Source of the DNA: M55B165 sp051744245 | GTDB taxonomy: Bacteria > Actinomycetota > Humimicrobiia > Humimicrobiales > Humimicrobiaceae | Assembly (NCBI GenBank): GCA_051744245.1 | Contig: JBNJCV010000006.1 | Span: 1 to 49,677, forward strand | Length of the DNA: 49,677 nt | Direction: 5' to 3' | Part shown: positions 16,110-26,212 of the stretch, one piece after another | Numbering within the stretch: position 1 is the stretch's first letter | Layout: every line of letters begins with the position of its first letter | Program-made: the position numbers and the translations under genes | Notes under the pieces: model-generated | The model's database searches: none | The model's input: the letters and a program-made list of their open reading frames with translations, nothing else | Told to the model about the DNA's origin: nothing

Positions 16110-18353
16110 CTACTTTCTAGGTAATATTCTAAACACATCGTAAATTGAATCTATCTTTTTCAAATTATTGATAATATCTTTTATTATATATTTATTACTA
16201 ATTTCTATTAAAAATCTGAATTTGGCATGCCCTACTTTATCCTGGTTTAAAGTATTGGCAGAGACAATATTTATGTCATACTCGCTTATTACATTAGTAA
16301 TATCCCTAAGCAATTTTGTCCTGTCCAGTGCTTCAATCTGGATTTCTGCATTAAACTTATGTGGAGCCCTTGTATCCCATTCTACTTCTATGAACCTTTT
16401 CTTATTCATTACATCCAGGTTTTTAATATTATTGCAGTCTTTTCTGTGAACAGATATTCCCTTCCCTCTGGTAATATATCCGATAATTTCATCTCCCGGA
16501 ACCGGATTACAGCACTTAGCAATTGTTACCAGCATTCCGTCCATTCCTTTTACCTTAATCCCGGTTTTACTCCTGTCTTTCTTTTTTTTCTGTCTAACTT
16601 CCTTTTGGGGAATATCCTCCACGGTCATCTCTTTTTCCGGCTCTACCTGGTTTAGTCTTTTTACTATCTTGGTATATACCTGGTGAGGTGATATTTTATG
16701 GGACCCTATATTACTAAAAAGCTTACTAACCTTTTCGAAATTCATGTCTTTGGCTACATCTTCAATTAGCTCAGAAGGTACACTTTTAAAAGACAAGCTG
16801 TTCCTCCGCAAAATTTTTGCCAGTATTTCCCTGCCTGCATTATAAGCTTCCTGTCTTTCTTCACGGTTAAACCACTGCTTGATCTTATTCCTGGCACTTG
16901 ATGTCTTAACCACATTAAGCCAGTCTCTGCTAGGCCCCTTAGGCGTCTTTGAAACAATAATTTCTACAATATCGCCATTATCAAGAACGCTTTCAATGGG
17001 TACCATCTGGCCATTAACCTTGGCCCCGATGCAATTATGGCCTATATCTGTATGTATCTGGTAAGCAAAATCAATAGGGCTTGACCCCCTTGGCAAATTA
17101 ATAACCTTTCCCTTGGGGGTAAATACAAATACTTCCTCTTCGAACAGGTCCAGCTTTAATGACTCCATATAATCTTCGGGATCTTTTAACTCCCTTTGCC
17201 AATCAAGTATCTGCCTAATCCAGGCAATTCTCTTATCAAATTCACTTAGTTCCAAATTTCCTTCCTTGTACTTGTAATGGGCAGCGATACCGTACTCAGC
17301 AAATTTATGCATCTCAAATGTTCTGATCTGGATTTCTACTGGCTTTCCTTTATCACCGATTACAGTAGTATGGAGAGACTGGTACATATTAAATTTAGGA
17401 TTAGCAATATAATCCTTAAACCTTCCCGGTACAGGTTTCCACAAAGAATGTATGGTGCCCAAAACTGCATAACAGGTTTTTACGTCATTAACAATTATTC
17501 TTATCGCCATCAAGTCATAAATATCATCAAATTTCCTGTTTTGCTTGGTTATTTTATTATAAATGCTGTAGTAATTTTTCTTCCTTCCGCTTATCTCAGA
17601 AGTTATGCCCACCTCTTTCAATTTCCGGTCAACTGTTTTTATGGCTTTATCTATTAATGATTTCCTTTCAGACATTTTTTCTTTAGTCATTTCCTTAATA
17701 AGCTTGTATTGTTTGGGATATAAATGCTCAAAGGCTAAATCCTCCAACTCTGATTTTATCTGGAATATCCCCAGTCTGTGGGCAATAGGTGCATAAATTT
17801 CAATAGTCTCCAGAGACTTTTTCTCCTTTTTTTCTTTCTTTAGGGAAGACAGTGTTCTCATATTATGGAGCCTATCAGCCAGCTTGACCAGTATTATCCT
17901 CACATCCTCAGACATAGCAATAATCATTTTTCTTAAATTTCCAACTTGTCTCTCTTCTTTGCTGTGAAAGATAATCTTGTCCAGTTTGGTTACACCGTTT
18001 ATTATATTGGCAATCTTTTTTCCAAATTTCTTTTTTATGGTCTTAATGCTGAATTCAGTATCCTCTACCAGATCATGCAAAATTGCAGATACTATAGAAA
18101 CCTGGTCCATTTCAATATTGGCCAATATAGTTGCCACTTCCAGCGGATGGACTACAAAAGGTTCTCCGGATTTCCTGTACTGGTCTTTATGGTTTTCCTT
18201 GGCAATGGCATATGCTTCCCTCATTAATTTTTTATCCAGTTGCGGATTGTATGAGGAAACTTTATCCACCAGCCGCTCAAACATGGCATCAGTATCCACT
18301 TTCTTTGTTGGCTGATTGCCTCTTGTTGATTCTTTTTCCTTGATTTTGCCCAT
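16110..18353 (-). CDS. rel: Bifunctional (p)ppGpp synthetase/hydrolase
   Basis: The 747-residue protein is a full-length RSH enzyme. It has an HD hydrolase domain (His93-Asp94, LADRLHN 158-164), a synthetase domain (about 265-360) with RFKD at 311-314, the RxKD signature of bifunctional enzymes as opposed to ExDD in RelA, a TGS domain (about 406-465), the conserved CC-containing segment (KCCNPVPGD) and a C-terminal ACT domain. It would make and degrade (p)ppGpp in response to amino-acid starvation. It sits between recJ and the MBL hydrolase gene with a 54-base gap before it. Confidence 0.97.
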   Translation of the reverse strand: MGKIKEKESTRGNQPTKKVDTDAMFERLVDKVSSYNPQLDKKLMREAYAIAKENHKDQYRKSGEPFVVHPLEVATILANIEMDQVSIVSAILHDLVEDTEFSIKTIKKKFGKKIANIINGVTKLDKIIFHSKEERQVGNLRKMIIAMSEDVRIILVKLADRLHNMRTLSSLKKEKKEKKSLETIEIYAPIAHRLGIFQIKSELEDLAFEHLYPKQYKLIKEMTKEKMSERKSLIDKAIKTVDRKLKEVGITSEISGRKKNYYSIYNKITKQNRKFDDIYDLMAIRIIVNDVKTCYAVLGTIHSLWKPVPGRFKDYIANPKFNMYQSLHTTVIGDKGKPVEIQIRTFEMHKFAEYGIAAHYKYKEGNLELSEFDKRIAWIRQILDWQRELKDPEDYMESLKLDLFEEEVFVFTPKGKVINLPRGSSPIDFAYQIHTDIGHNCIGAKVNGQMVPIESVLDNGDIVEIIVSKTPKGPSRDWLNVVKTSSARNKIKQWFNREERQEAYNAGREILAKILRRNSLSFKSVPSELIEDVAKDMNFEKVSKLFSNIGSHKISPHQVYTKIVKRLNQVEPEKEMTVEDIPQKEVRQKKKKDRSKTGIKVKGMDGMLVTIAKCCNPVPGDEIIGYITRGKGISVHRKDCNNIKNLDVMNKKRFIEVEWDTRAPHKFNAEIQIEALDRTKLLRDITNVISEYDINIVSANTLNQDKVGHAKFRFLIEISNKYIIKDIINNLKKIDSIYDVFRILPRK

Positions 18354-18407
18354 AGTCCCTAAATTAATTTTTTATTGGCTTATATTATAAAACATTTTCA
18401 CCATAAC

Positions 18408-20129
18408 CTAAAATAGGTCAACTAGTACCAATTGAATGTTTTTATTTCCCATCCACTCATTTTCCTGGATATAATAAAGTATATTTATTTTACTGCCTAT
18501 TCTTATTTTTTCTTTTACTTGCTCTCCAACCCCAAACATTATAGCCTGTAAGCTGGTACCGCTATTTTTTAAACTGAGCTTAACATGCTTTCCACCTTTC
18601 AATAACCTAATATCTCTAATGGTGCATTTTTTGGTCATAAATGCAGGCTTTGGGTTTCCAACCCCGCAAGGTTCCAGCAATTTCAAATCTTTTACCAATT
18701 TTGGGTCTATCTGTGAAAAATTTATCTCAAGATCATAGTATAGCTTCTTTTTAATATCCTCTTCCCTAATGGCATTGCTGGCAATCCTGGCAATCTCCCG
18801 CTTAAAATCCTCGTATTTGCTTTTCTCCATGGTTATTCCACAGGCCAGTTCATGCCCCCCATACTTAATAAAATACTTATCTATCAAAGAAAGGCTCTCA
18901 TACAAATTAAAGCCGGGGATGCTCCTTCCCGAGCCTTTTAACTCCTCTCCTTTCTCCTTAAACAATATGGCTGGAATATTATATTTCTTTACAATGTCTG
19001 AAGCCACTATACCTAGTACCCCCTCATTCCACTCCTCAGACTTTCCAACATAAATTCTCTCATTTCTCACAATATCTTCTAAGATGCCGCTGCTTATTAT
19101 CCCTTTAAAAATTTTGTCCTGAATTTTTTTCCTTTTCTGGTTAAACCCATTAAGCTTGCAAACTTTTTTATCAATATCCATGCAACCGTTTTTTAGCAAT
19201 TCAATGCTGCTATAAGCCCTTTCTATCCTCCCAGCTGCATTGAGCCGAGGAGCTATTATAAAGGCAACATCATAAGCACTAATCTCATCCCTTCCTTCCA
19301 ATACATTCTCTATTATACCCCGCAAGCCTTTATTTGAGGTCTTTCCCATAAGTTTTAAGCCTTTTTTTACTATAACTCTGTTTTCATCTATAATTGGCAT
19401 AACATCTGCAATAGTGGATACAGCAACCAAATCCAGCAATTCATTCAAGTAGCTTTTTTGGAACTTAACCTTTTTAACTTGGCTTATCTTTCTAAGCGTT
19501 GCAATGATGAATTTAAAAGTGACCCCTCCCCCGCTCAAATGCTTGAAGGGATACCCCGATGACCTAAGTTTGGGATTTATAATTATATACCGGGGATTAT
19601 TATCTTCTTCCAGGCTTTTTACAGGTTCATGATGGTCACAGACAATAAAATCAGGCCCGTTGCCAGCTAAAACATGCTGCTGCACCTTAAGACTATTGGT
19701 GCCGCAATCCACACATATAACTAAACCATATGAATCTTTTACTTTTTTTATAAAATCCAGGCTTATATCATAACCTTCATCAAACCTGCTGGGGATATAA
19801 ACTTGGGGGCCTGCATCCAGCTTATCCAAAAAATTATATAATATAGCCGCGCTTATTACCCCATCTGCATCATAGTCTCCGAATATGAGGATTTTTTCCC
19901 TATCTTTTACCGCTCTTATAAGCCGCTCAACTGCAGACTCCATATTGGGTAAAAGAAAGGGGTCATGCAAATACTTAATAGACGGTTTTAAGAACAAATT
20001 GATGTCTTCTTTTTTTACTATTCCCCGGTTTGCCAGAATTTGTGTCAGGACTGGACTATAACTTAAATTAAAAGCTTTTTCTTGTTTCTTTTTATTCCTT
20101 AGTCTCCATCTATGGAAAATGCTTTCCAT
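18408..20129 (-). CDS. recJ: Single-strand-specific 5'-3' exonuclease RecJ
   Basis: This 573-residue protein has the DHH-family motifs: GDYDADG at 84-90, Asp141 in VDCGT, CDHHEP around 164-169, then a DHHA1 domain with GGHELACG near 455-462 and a C-terminal OB-like part. The length matches bacterial RecJ. It acts in recombination and mismatch repair with the ruvCAB genes upstream in the same run. It starts 2 bases after the secF stop; no strong ribosome site is visible, which suggests coupling. Confidence 0.95.
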   Translation of the reverse strand: MESIFHRWRLRNKKKQEKAFNLSYSPVLTQILANRGIVKKEDINLFLKPSIKYLHDPFLLPNMESAVERLIRAVKDREKILIFGDYDADGVISAAILYNFLDKLDAGPQVYIPSRFDEGYDISLDFIKKVKDSYGLVICVDCGTNSLKVQQHVLAGNGPDFIVCDHHEPVKSLEEDNNPRYIIINPKLRSSGYPFKHLSGGGVTFKFIIATLRKISQVKKVKFQKSYLNELLDLVAVSTIADVMPIIDENRVIVKKGLKLMGKTSNKGLRGIIENVLEGRDEISAYDVAFIIAPRLNAAGRIERAYSSIELLKNGCMDIDKKVCKLNGFNQKRKKIQDKIFKGIISSGILEDIVRNERIYVGKSEEWNEGVLGIVASDIVKKYNIPAILFKEKGEELKGSGRSIPGFNLYESLSLIDKYFIKYGGHELACGITMEKSKYEDFKREIARIASNAIREEDIKKKLYYDLEINFSQIDPKLVKDLKLLEPCGVGNPKPAFMTKKCTIRDIRLLKGGKHVKLSLKNSGTSLQAIMFGVGEQVKEKIRIGSKINILYYIQENEWMGNKNIQLVLVDLF

Positions 20130-20131
20130 AA

Positions 20132-21016
20132 TTATTTTTTATACCTTGGAAATCTGTTGTTCCATGTTACCAGAATTGGACTGGCAAAAAATATTGATGA
20201 ATAAGTTCCAGAAATTATTCCTACAGTTAAGGCAAGAGCAAAATCCTGCAGCGCAGTGCTACCAATAACTAGCAAGATAATGACAGGAAAAAGCGTGGTA
20301 ACAGAAGTGTTTATGGATCTGGAAAGCGTTTTATTAACAGAATCATTTACCACATTTGCATACCCCATTTTATTGGCTTGGGGAGTGTTTTCCCTTATAC
20401 GGTCAAAAACAACAATAGTGTCATTTAAAGAATAACCTATAATAGTAAGTATAGCCGCAATGGTTGAAGTATTGATTTCCCGGTGCAGAATTGCATAAAC
20501 CCCAAGAGTAACCAATACGTCATGAGCCAGGGTTACAATGGCAGTAGCTCCGAACCTGAACTCAAACCTTATCCAGACATAAATCAGGATCCCTAAAATG
20601 CTTACTCCTATAGCTATAAGAGCGTAACGGGTGATTAATTTCCCAAATCCTGGCAAAACATTTCTGTCCTGCAGAGGCGAACCGTCTACTCCAATCTCTC
20701 TGTCTAAAGCTTCCAGGATTTCATTTTTGGTTTCAGTATCCCTGGTGGTAGTCCTTATAATAAAGCGGTCTGATTCAGTACGCTGCAGAATAGCTCCCTC
20801 AAAGCCCATATCTTCCATTACCTGCCTTACCTCACTGACTTCCACATCCCTTTCAAATTCTACTTCCATTAGCGAGCCGCCTAGAAAATCTATTCCCAAG
20901 TTAAAACCTCCCTGGACAATAAACCCTATTACCCCAATAGCAATAACTATTGCAGAAACCATAAACCATATTTTCCTTTTTCCTATAAAGTTTATGTTGG
21001 TCTTCCTCGATATCAA
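20132..21016 (-). CDS. secF: Protein translocase subunit SecF
   Basis: This 294-residue membrane protein has GIDFLGGS (41-48), the SecF head motif after the first membrane helix, a periplasmic domain, and further hydrophobic segments with IGYSLNDTIVVFDRIRE and a family-typical SRSINTS stretch. Six membrane helices are expected. It supports proton-driven protein export with SecD. Its ATG overlaps the secD stop by four bases (ATGA), so SecD and SecF are separate and coupled proteins here, not a fusion. Confidence 0.97.
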   Translation of the reverse strand: MISRKTNINFIGKRKIWFMVSAIVIAIGVIGFIVQGGFNLGIDFLGGSLMEVEFERDVEVSEVRQVMEDMGFEGAILQRTESDRFIIRTTTRDTETKNEILEALDREIGVDGSPLQDRNVLPGFGKLITRYALIAIGVSILGILIYVWIRFEFRFGATAIVTLAHDVLVTLGVYAILHREINTSTIAAILTIIGYSLNDTIVVFDRIRENTPQANKMGYANVVNDSVNKTLSRSINTSVTTLFPVIILLVIGSTALQDFALALTVGIISGTYSSIFFASPILVTWNNRFPRYKK

Positions 21017-22539
21017 GAGCTACTCCTCCTCTTTCCCAGCCAAATCCCTAAAAATCCTGGAGTGGCAACTTTTTTAAAGCCTGCCAGAAGGTAAAGAATT
21101 GATCTGCTGAATACCAAACAAGTCAACATGCTGATAATTACTCCCAGGCTTAAAGTAACCGCAAAGCCCCTGATGGGCCCTGTGCCAAACCTGTAGAGGG
21201 CGGCGGCCGTTATAAGGGTGGTTACATTTGCATCAACAATTGTCCTCAGTCCATGTCTAAAACCTTCGTTTATGGACATCCTTGCAGATTTACCTTTTTT
21301 TATTTCTTCTTTTATCCTCTCAAAAATAATTACATTGGCATCAACTGCCATGCCAATGGTAAGTATAATTCCCGCAATTCCCGGAAGGGTTAATGCTGCT
21401 CCTATTCCAGCCAGGATACCCCAGAAAAGGATTATGTATATAGACAGGTTAATAAAAGATATAAGGCCCAATCCCCGGTAATAGGAAACCATAAACATAA
21501 TTATCAAAATAAATCCGATTACCCCTGCATATAATCCCTTGGTTAAGGCATCCCTGCCCAAAGTAGGGCCAACCGTCCTGTTTTCTTCTATTTGTAAATT
21601 AACCGGTAACGCCCCTGTTTGAAGCACCAGTGCAATATTCTTTGCTTCTTGCAGGCTGTTTATTCCTTCTATTACTGCATCACCTTCAATAGCCTTGGTA
21701 ATAACGGGTGCTGATTTTATTTCATCATCTAAAACTATGGCCAGTTGTTTCCCAACATTATCTTCGGTTATTTCTGAAAAAATTTCCTGTCCTTCGGTCT
21801 TAAAGCTCATATTCACTACTATCTGGCCATTAGGATTATAGCCAGCCTGGGCATTGGCTAATTTATCTCCTGTTAGGAGCACAGGACCCAAAAGGGAGGC
21901 TTCTCCGGTACCGGGATCTACTAATATCTCGCCTACAGTTTCCTGGGTCTGTGGATCTATTAAGAAAAATTTTCCATCTTCAGTCTTGGGCATAAACTTT
22001 CCAATTACCTCTTCTGTTTCCGGTTCTGCTAAAAGCAAATCCCCCTCCTGGGACAAAACCTTGCTCTCCACTGCCCCAGACCTCGTATTATATAAATAAA
22101 TTTCGGTCTCCTGGGGATCTGCAGAAAAATTTCCGGTGTCGGTATCGAAAGTTACCGGCCCTTCACTGGAGACAAATACTCCTTCTAAAATCCTGAACTC
22201 CAGCTGGGCAGTCTTGCCAATAACTTCCAGTGCCCTATCAGGATCCTTAACTCCAGGAAGTTGCACCACAATATTATCCGAATAATCTCTGGTAATCAAA
22301 GGTTCGGATATACCTAGCTTGTCAATCCTCCCCCTTATTATAAGCATAGCTTTATCCAGAGATTCTTGGGTGACTCCCCCTTCTTCCACATCAGTAGGCT
22401 TTAGTATTATCTGAGTTCCGCCCTTCAGGTCCAAGCCCAGCTCTATGGAAGAGGCAAAAGGGTATGCATAATAAATGCAGGTCCCAATTATTGCCGCAAG
22501 GATTATTAGAATAGTAATATGAAGCTTCTTATTTCGCAT
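21013..22539 (-). CDS. secD: Protein translocase subunit SecD
   Basis: This 508-residue membrane protein has an N-terminal helix, the GLDLKGGTQI head motif at 35-44, a large outer P1 domain and five C-terminal helices with GMAVDANVIIFERIKEE. The P1 region carries an acidic insertion at about 119-218 that includes two similar units, LLLAEPETEEVIG (168-180) and FFLIDPQTQETVG (191-203). It begins 2 bases after yajC. The yajC-secD-secF order is standard. Confidence 0.97.
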   Translation of the reverse strand: MRNKKLHITILIILAAIIGTCIYYAYPFASSIELGLDLKGGTQIILKPTDVEEGGVTQESLDKAMLIIRGRIDKLGISEPLITRDYSDNIVVQLPGVKDPDRALEVIGKTAQLEFRILEGVFVSSEGPVTFDTDTGNFSADPQETEIYLYNTRSGAVESKVLSQEGDLLLAEPETEEVIGKFMPKTEDGKFFLIDPQTQETVGEILVDPGTGEASLLGPVLLTGDKLANAQAGYNPNGQIVVNMSFKTEGQEIFSEITEDNVGKQLAIVLDDEIKSAPVITKAIEGDAVIEGINSLQEAKNIALVLQTGALPVNLQIEENRTVGPTLGRDALTKGLYAGVIGFILIIMFMVSYYRGLGLISFINLSIYIILFWGILAGIGAALTLPGIAGIILTIGMAVDANVIIFERIKEEIKKGKSARMSINEGFRHGLRTIVDANVTTLITAAALYRFGTGPIRGFAVTLSLGVIISMLTCLVFSRSILYLLAGFKKVATPGFLGIWLGKRRSSS

Positions 22540-22541
22540 AA

Positions 22542-22955
22542 TTATGTGGAACTTACCTTCTTAGATACTGCCTCTTTGGTTACCTTTACATCTACTCCAC
22601 TGGATAGGGTAATGATAATGGAATCTTCCCTGACATCCTTTATCCTGCCATAAAAGCCCCCAATGGTAACTACTTCGTCTCCCCTTTTAAGGCTACTTTT
22701 TAGTTCCTGTGATTTTTTGCTTCTTTGCCTCTGGGGCCTTATCAGCAAGAAATAAAATGCAACTACAAGCACTGCCAGCCAAATCCAGGTACCGTATTTT
22801 GCCAGAAAACCTGGTTCTTCTTCTGTTTCCGTTGTTTCAGCTGCGCCTTCTTCACCAGTAGGTTGCATGGGATAACATCCAATGCTAATAGTACCAATTG
22901 TTATAATAAAAATTGATATTAGCAATATGGCAACAAACCTCTTTGATATTCTCAT
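22542..22955 (-). CDS. yajC: Sec accessory protein YajC with an extra N-terminal hydrophobic segment
   Basis: The C-terminal part is a normal YajC: one membrane helix ending FYFLLIRPQRQR, then a KRGDEVVTIGGFYG domain. I chose the ATG at 22955 (137 residues) because GAGAGG lies five bases upstream; a GTG two codons earlier is also possible. Before the usual helix there is an extra hydrophobic segment (about residues 8-26) ending in Gly26-Cys27, followed by an acidic linker. This looks like a lipoprotein-type signal, although position -3 is Ser rather than Leu or Val. An 82-base gap separates it from tgt. Confidence 0.92.
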   Translation of the reverse strand: MRISKRFVAILLISIFIITIGTISIGCYPMQPTGEEGAAETTETEEEPGFLAKYGTWIWLAVLVVAFYFLLIRPQRQRSKKSQELKSSLKRGDEVVTIGGFYGRIKDVREDSIIITLSSGVDVKVTKEAVSKKVSST

Positions 22956-23043
22956 ATACACCTCTCAAGTCATTTATATTATTTTAGTAAACATTACTAT
23001 TATTAACATTTTTCAGAAATTTGCAAATATATAAATTGTTTTT

Positions 23044-24159
23044 CTAAAGATTTTTGTAATTATTTTTAAAATCCCTAGCAAATTCCTTAAATTTATCCTT
23101 TTTTATGGCGTTTTTAGCCTTGCTTACCAGATCAAATAAAAAATAAAGGTTGTGGTGGCTTAACAACATACTTGAAAGTATTTCTTTGCTTTTATACAGA
23201 TGCCTTAAATATGATTTTGAATAGTTTCTGCAAGTATAACAACCACAATTAAAATCCAAGGGGTTAAAATCATATTTAAACTGGCTGTTCTTTATATTAA
23301 TCTTGCCCCCATAAGTAAAAGCGCTTCCGTTTCTGGAAATTCTGGTTGGAAGTACGCAATCAAACATATCTACGCCATAGCCAATAGCATCTAGAAGCCC
23401 TACCGGGTCCCCCAGTCCCATAAAATATATGGGTTTGCTGCTATCTACAAAATTGGTAGTATGTTCCAGTATCTCCATAGTCATATCCCTTTCCTCCCCC
23501 ACGCTTAATCCTCCTATAGCAATACCGTCAAAATCCATCTCTGAAATTGTTTCTGCACAAAACTTTCTTATGTTTTTTTTAAACCCGCCCTGGATTATCC
23601 CAAATAGCTTGGGAGCTGTCCCCAGTTTGCTCTTTTCCTTCAGAGATCTTTCAGCCCAATCAAGAGTTCTTTTGGCAGCCATTCTGGTCCTGGATTCATC
23701 TTCGGTGTAGGAAATGCATTCATCTAATACCATTATTATATCTGAGCCCAGGTCTGTCTGCATCCTGACTGCATCCTCTGGTGTAAAAAAATGGGGGGAC
23801 CCATCAATTATAGACTTAAATTCAACGCCCTCATCCTTTACCTTCCTTATGTCTCCCAGGCTAAACACCTGAAAACCTCCACTATCGGTTAAGATATTAT
23901 ACTCCCAGTTCATAAAATAATGTATGCCCCCTGCTTTCTTAATTACATCAATCCCTGGCTGGAGGTAAAGGTGATAAAGGTTGCCTAAAAGCACCTTACA
24001 GCCCATTCCATACAATTGGTCCACGGTTACTGCCTTTACCGTAGCCTTGGTTCCCACCGGCATAAAAACCGGTGTATCGATATTTATCCTATCCATTTTA
24101 AGCAACCCTATCCTAGCCCTGGTGTTTTTATCTCTTTTTATAACTTTAAAATTATTCAT
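23044..24159 (-). CDS. tgt: tRNA-guanine transglycosylase
   Basis: The protein (371 residues from the ATG at 24159) has TPVFMPVGT, LTDSGGFQVFSL with a conserved active-site Asp, GGLSVGE, the second catalytic Asp in MFDCVLPTR, and the zinc site CGCYTC plus a later His in LLSHHN. It inserts the queuosine precursor base into tRNA at position 34. An earlier in-frame ATG at 24183 lies inside the queA end and has a GGGG before it, so the protein may be eight residues longer; family alignment favours MNNFKV. It follows queA directly. Confidence 0.95.
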   Translation of the reverse strand: MNNFKVIKRDKNTRARIGLLKMDRINIDTPVFMPVGTKATVKAVTVDQLYGMGCKVLLGNLYHLYLQPGIDVIKKAGGIHYFMNWEYNILTDSGGFQVFSLGDIRKVKDEGVEFKSIIDGSPHFFTPEDAVRMQTDLGSDIIMVLDECISYTEDESRTRMAAKRTLDWAERSLKEKSKLGTAPKLFGIIQGGFKKNIRKFCAETISEMDFDGIAIGGLSVGEERDMTMEILEHTTNFVDSSKPIYFMGLGDPVGLLDAIGYGVDMFDCVLPTRISRNGSAFTYGGKINIKNSQFKYDFNPLDFNCGCYTCRNYSKSYLRHLYKSKEILSSMLLSHHNLYFLFDLVSKAKNAIKKDKFKEFARDFKNNYKNL

Positions 24160-24164
24160 ATTAA

Positions 24165-25178
24165 TTAATGTATAAACATGCAATCCCCGAAACTAAAAAA
24201 CCTGTAACCATTTTTTTTTGCCACTTCGTAAGATTGTAGCAATCTTTTTCTTCCTGCAAAAGCAGCCACCATAATTATTAAGGTTGACCTAGGCAGATGG
24301 AAATTGGTTACCATTGCCTCAACAGCTTTAAATTTATAGCCAGGATATATATACAAGCTTGTTTTTCCCCTAAATGGCTTTATTTTACCGTATTTTCCCA
24401 TCAATGTTTCCAGCGCCCTGGCAGCTGTAGTTCCCACAGCTATAATTCTTCCCCCTCTTTTTTTAGCTTCCCTTATTTTCCCTACCTCTTTTGCTGACAC
24501 TGTAAAATATTCACTATGCATGTTATGGTCTTCAATGTTTTCTTCTTTTACAGGTCTAAATGTATCTATCCCGATATTTAAAGAAACTTTTGCAAAAATA
24601 ATTCCCATGCCTATTAATTCATCCATAAGATCACTGGTAAAGTGGAGACCTGCAGTAGGAGCAGCAACAGAACCTTTCTTTTTAGCATATACTGTCTGAT
24701 AGGAGCACTCTTCAATATTATTTCTTTTTATGTATGGAGGAAGCGGTATATTGCCTTCTTCCTCAAATATTTTTTCAGGGTTTCCATTAAATTCCACTAT
24801 TGCTTTTCCGCTATCTTTTTTCTCTACAACCTCAAACTGGTATTTGCCAACTTTTACCTTAGAGCCTTTCCTTAGCCTTTTTGAAGGTCTTAACAGGGCT
24901 AGGCACCTCTTCCCTACAATTTTTTCCAGCACGAAACATTCCACTTTCCCCCCTGTCATTTCTTTCCTTCCAAACAGCCTGCACTTTATTACTCTGCTTT
25001 CATTAATCACCAGGCAATCATTTTTTCTCAGGTAATTTCCGATATTATAGAAATGCTCATGCTTGATTTCTCCAGTATGCCTGTCTAAAACCATTAATTT
25101 TGAATGGTTCCTTTGGGCAAGGGGTTTCTGGGCTATAAATTTTTTGGGAAGGTTATAGTCAAAGAGATCTAAATCCAT
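24165..25178 (-). CDS. queA: S-adenosylmethionine:tRNA ribosyltransferase-isomerase
   Basis: This 337-residue protein has the QueA family segments DLDLFDYNLPKKFIAQ at the start, VINESRVIKCRLFG, PTAGLHFT and TNFHLPRSTLIIMVAAF. It converts the precursor base in tRNA to epoxyqueuosine. It is encoded 2 bases after ruvB and just before tgt, the usual queuosine pair order. Length is normal. Confidence 0.95.
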   Translation of the reverse strand: MDLDLFDYNLPKKFIAQKPLAQRNHSKLMVLDRHTGEIKHEHFYNIGNYLRKNDCLVINESRVIKCRLFGRKEMTGGKVECFVLEKIVGKRCLALLRPSKRLRKGSKVKVGKYQFEVVEKKDSGKAIVEFNGNPEKIFEEEGNIPLPPYIKRNNIEECSYQTVYAKKKGSVAAPTAGLHFTSDLMDELIGMGIIFAKVSLNIGIDTFRPVKEENIEDHNMHSEYFTVSAKEVGKIREAKKRGGRIIAVGTTAARALETLMGKYGKIKPFRGKTSLYIYPGYKFKAVEAMVTNFHLPRSTLIIMVAAFAGRKRLLQSYEVAKKNGYRFFSFGDCMFIH

Positions 25179-25180
25179 AT

Positions 25181-26152
25181 TTAAAAAAGGCCCGGGTTTT
25201 CATCTTTTTCAATACCGAAATGCTTATAAGCCAATCTCGTTGCTACCCTGCCCTTGGCTGTTCTTTTAATAAATCCAAGCTGCAGGAGATATGGCTCATA
25301 AACATCTTCAATGGTAGTAATTTCCTCCCCTATGGAAGCAGCAATGGTGCTCACCCCCACAGGGCCACCACTGAATTTATTTATAAGGGTTTTTAATATC
25401 TTTTTATCAATAAAGTCTAAGCCTGCCCTGTCTATTTCCAGCTTGGTAAGTGCTTTCGCAGCAATATCCCTGGTTATCTCACCTTGACCGTAAACCAGTG
25501 CATAATCCCGTACCCGCCTTAAGAGCCGGTTTGCAATTCTTGGGGTTCCCCTGCTTCTTTTGGCAATAATTTTTGCACCCCCATCTGTTATATCTAAACC
25601 AAGTATAGAGGCAGACCTCTTAATAATTTTTAATATGCTTTGCTCTTCATAATAATCGAGCCTCAAGTTGACCCCAAACCGGTCCCTTAACGGGGATGCT
25701 ACCAGGCCTATCCTGGTGGTTGCCCCTATAATAGTAAAAGGAGCTACATCTATTCTTATAGAACGGGCAGAAGGTCCTTTACCGATTATTATATCCAGCT
25801 TAAAATCTTCCATTGCCGGGTAGAGTATTTCTTCTACAGTTCTGTTTAACCGGTGGATTTCATCAATGAACAATACGTCAAAATTTTCCAAATTGGTAAG
25901 TATGGCAGCTAGGTCTCCAGGCCTTTCAATTGCCGGGCCTGATGTTACTCTGAAATTTACCCCTAACTCATTAGCAATAATTTCTGCCAGGCAAGTCTTG
26001 CCCAGGCCGGGAGGCCCGGAAAGTATTACATGGTCTAGGGGTTTTTTTCTTTTTTTTGCAGAATTTATAAAAATAAGGAGGTTATCCTTAACCTTTTCCT
26101 GCCCTATGAACTCATCCGTCATTCTAGGGCGTAAACTTTTATCCAGTTCCAC
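25181..26152 (-). CDS. ruvB: Holliday junction branch-migration ATPase RuvB (start uncertain)
   Basis: The protein has SGPPGLGKT (Walker A), LFIDEIH (Walker B), the sensor GATTR and the C-terminal winged helix with RTAKGRVAT. The canonical start is a GTG at 26152 (323 residues), but no ribosome site precedes it. In frame upstream, 19 further codons reach an ATT at 26209 that sits eight bases after a strong AAAGGAGG in the ruvA end. The added residues include SPR, which resembles RuvB N-termini. A true start at that ATT would give 342 residues, the usual length. RuvB works with RuvA and RuvC encoded just upstream. Confidence 0.95.
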   Translation of the reverse strand: MELDKSLRPRMTDEFIGQEKVKDNLLIFINSAKKRKKPLDHVILSGPPGLGKTCLAEIIANELGVNFRVTSGPAIERPGDLAAILTNLENFDVLFIDEIHRLNRTVEEILYPAMEDFKLDIIIGKGPSARSIRIDVAPFTIIGATTRIGLVASPLRDRFGVNLRLDYYEEQSILKIIKRSASILGLDITDGGAKIIAKRSRGTPRIANRLLRRVRDYALVYGQGEITRDIAAKALTKLEIDRAGLDFIDKKILKTLINKFSGGPVGVSTIAASIGEEITTIEDVYEPYLLQLGFIKRTAKGRVATRLAYKHFGIEKDENPGLF

Positions 26153-26212
26153 ATCATCTTTTACATGTCTTGGGCTTACATCGCTTTCTTTTTTAAAATT
26201 ATTATTAATCTC

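Noticed and set aside
16766..16957. 63-codon minus-strand frame inside rel
   Set aside because: Out-of-frame overlap with the rel coding sequence; no domain.
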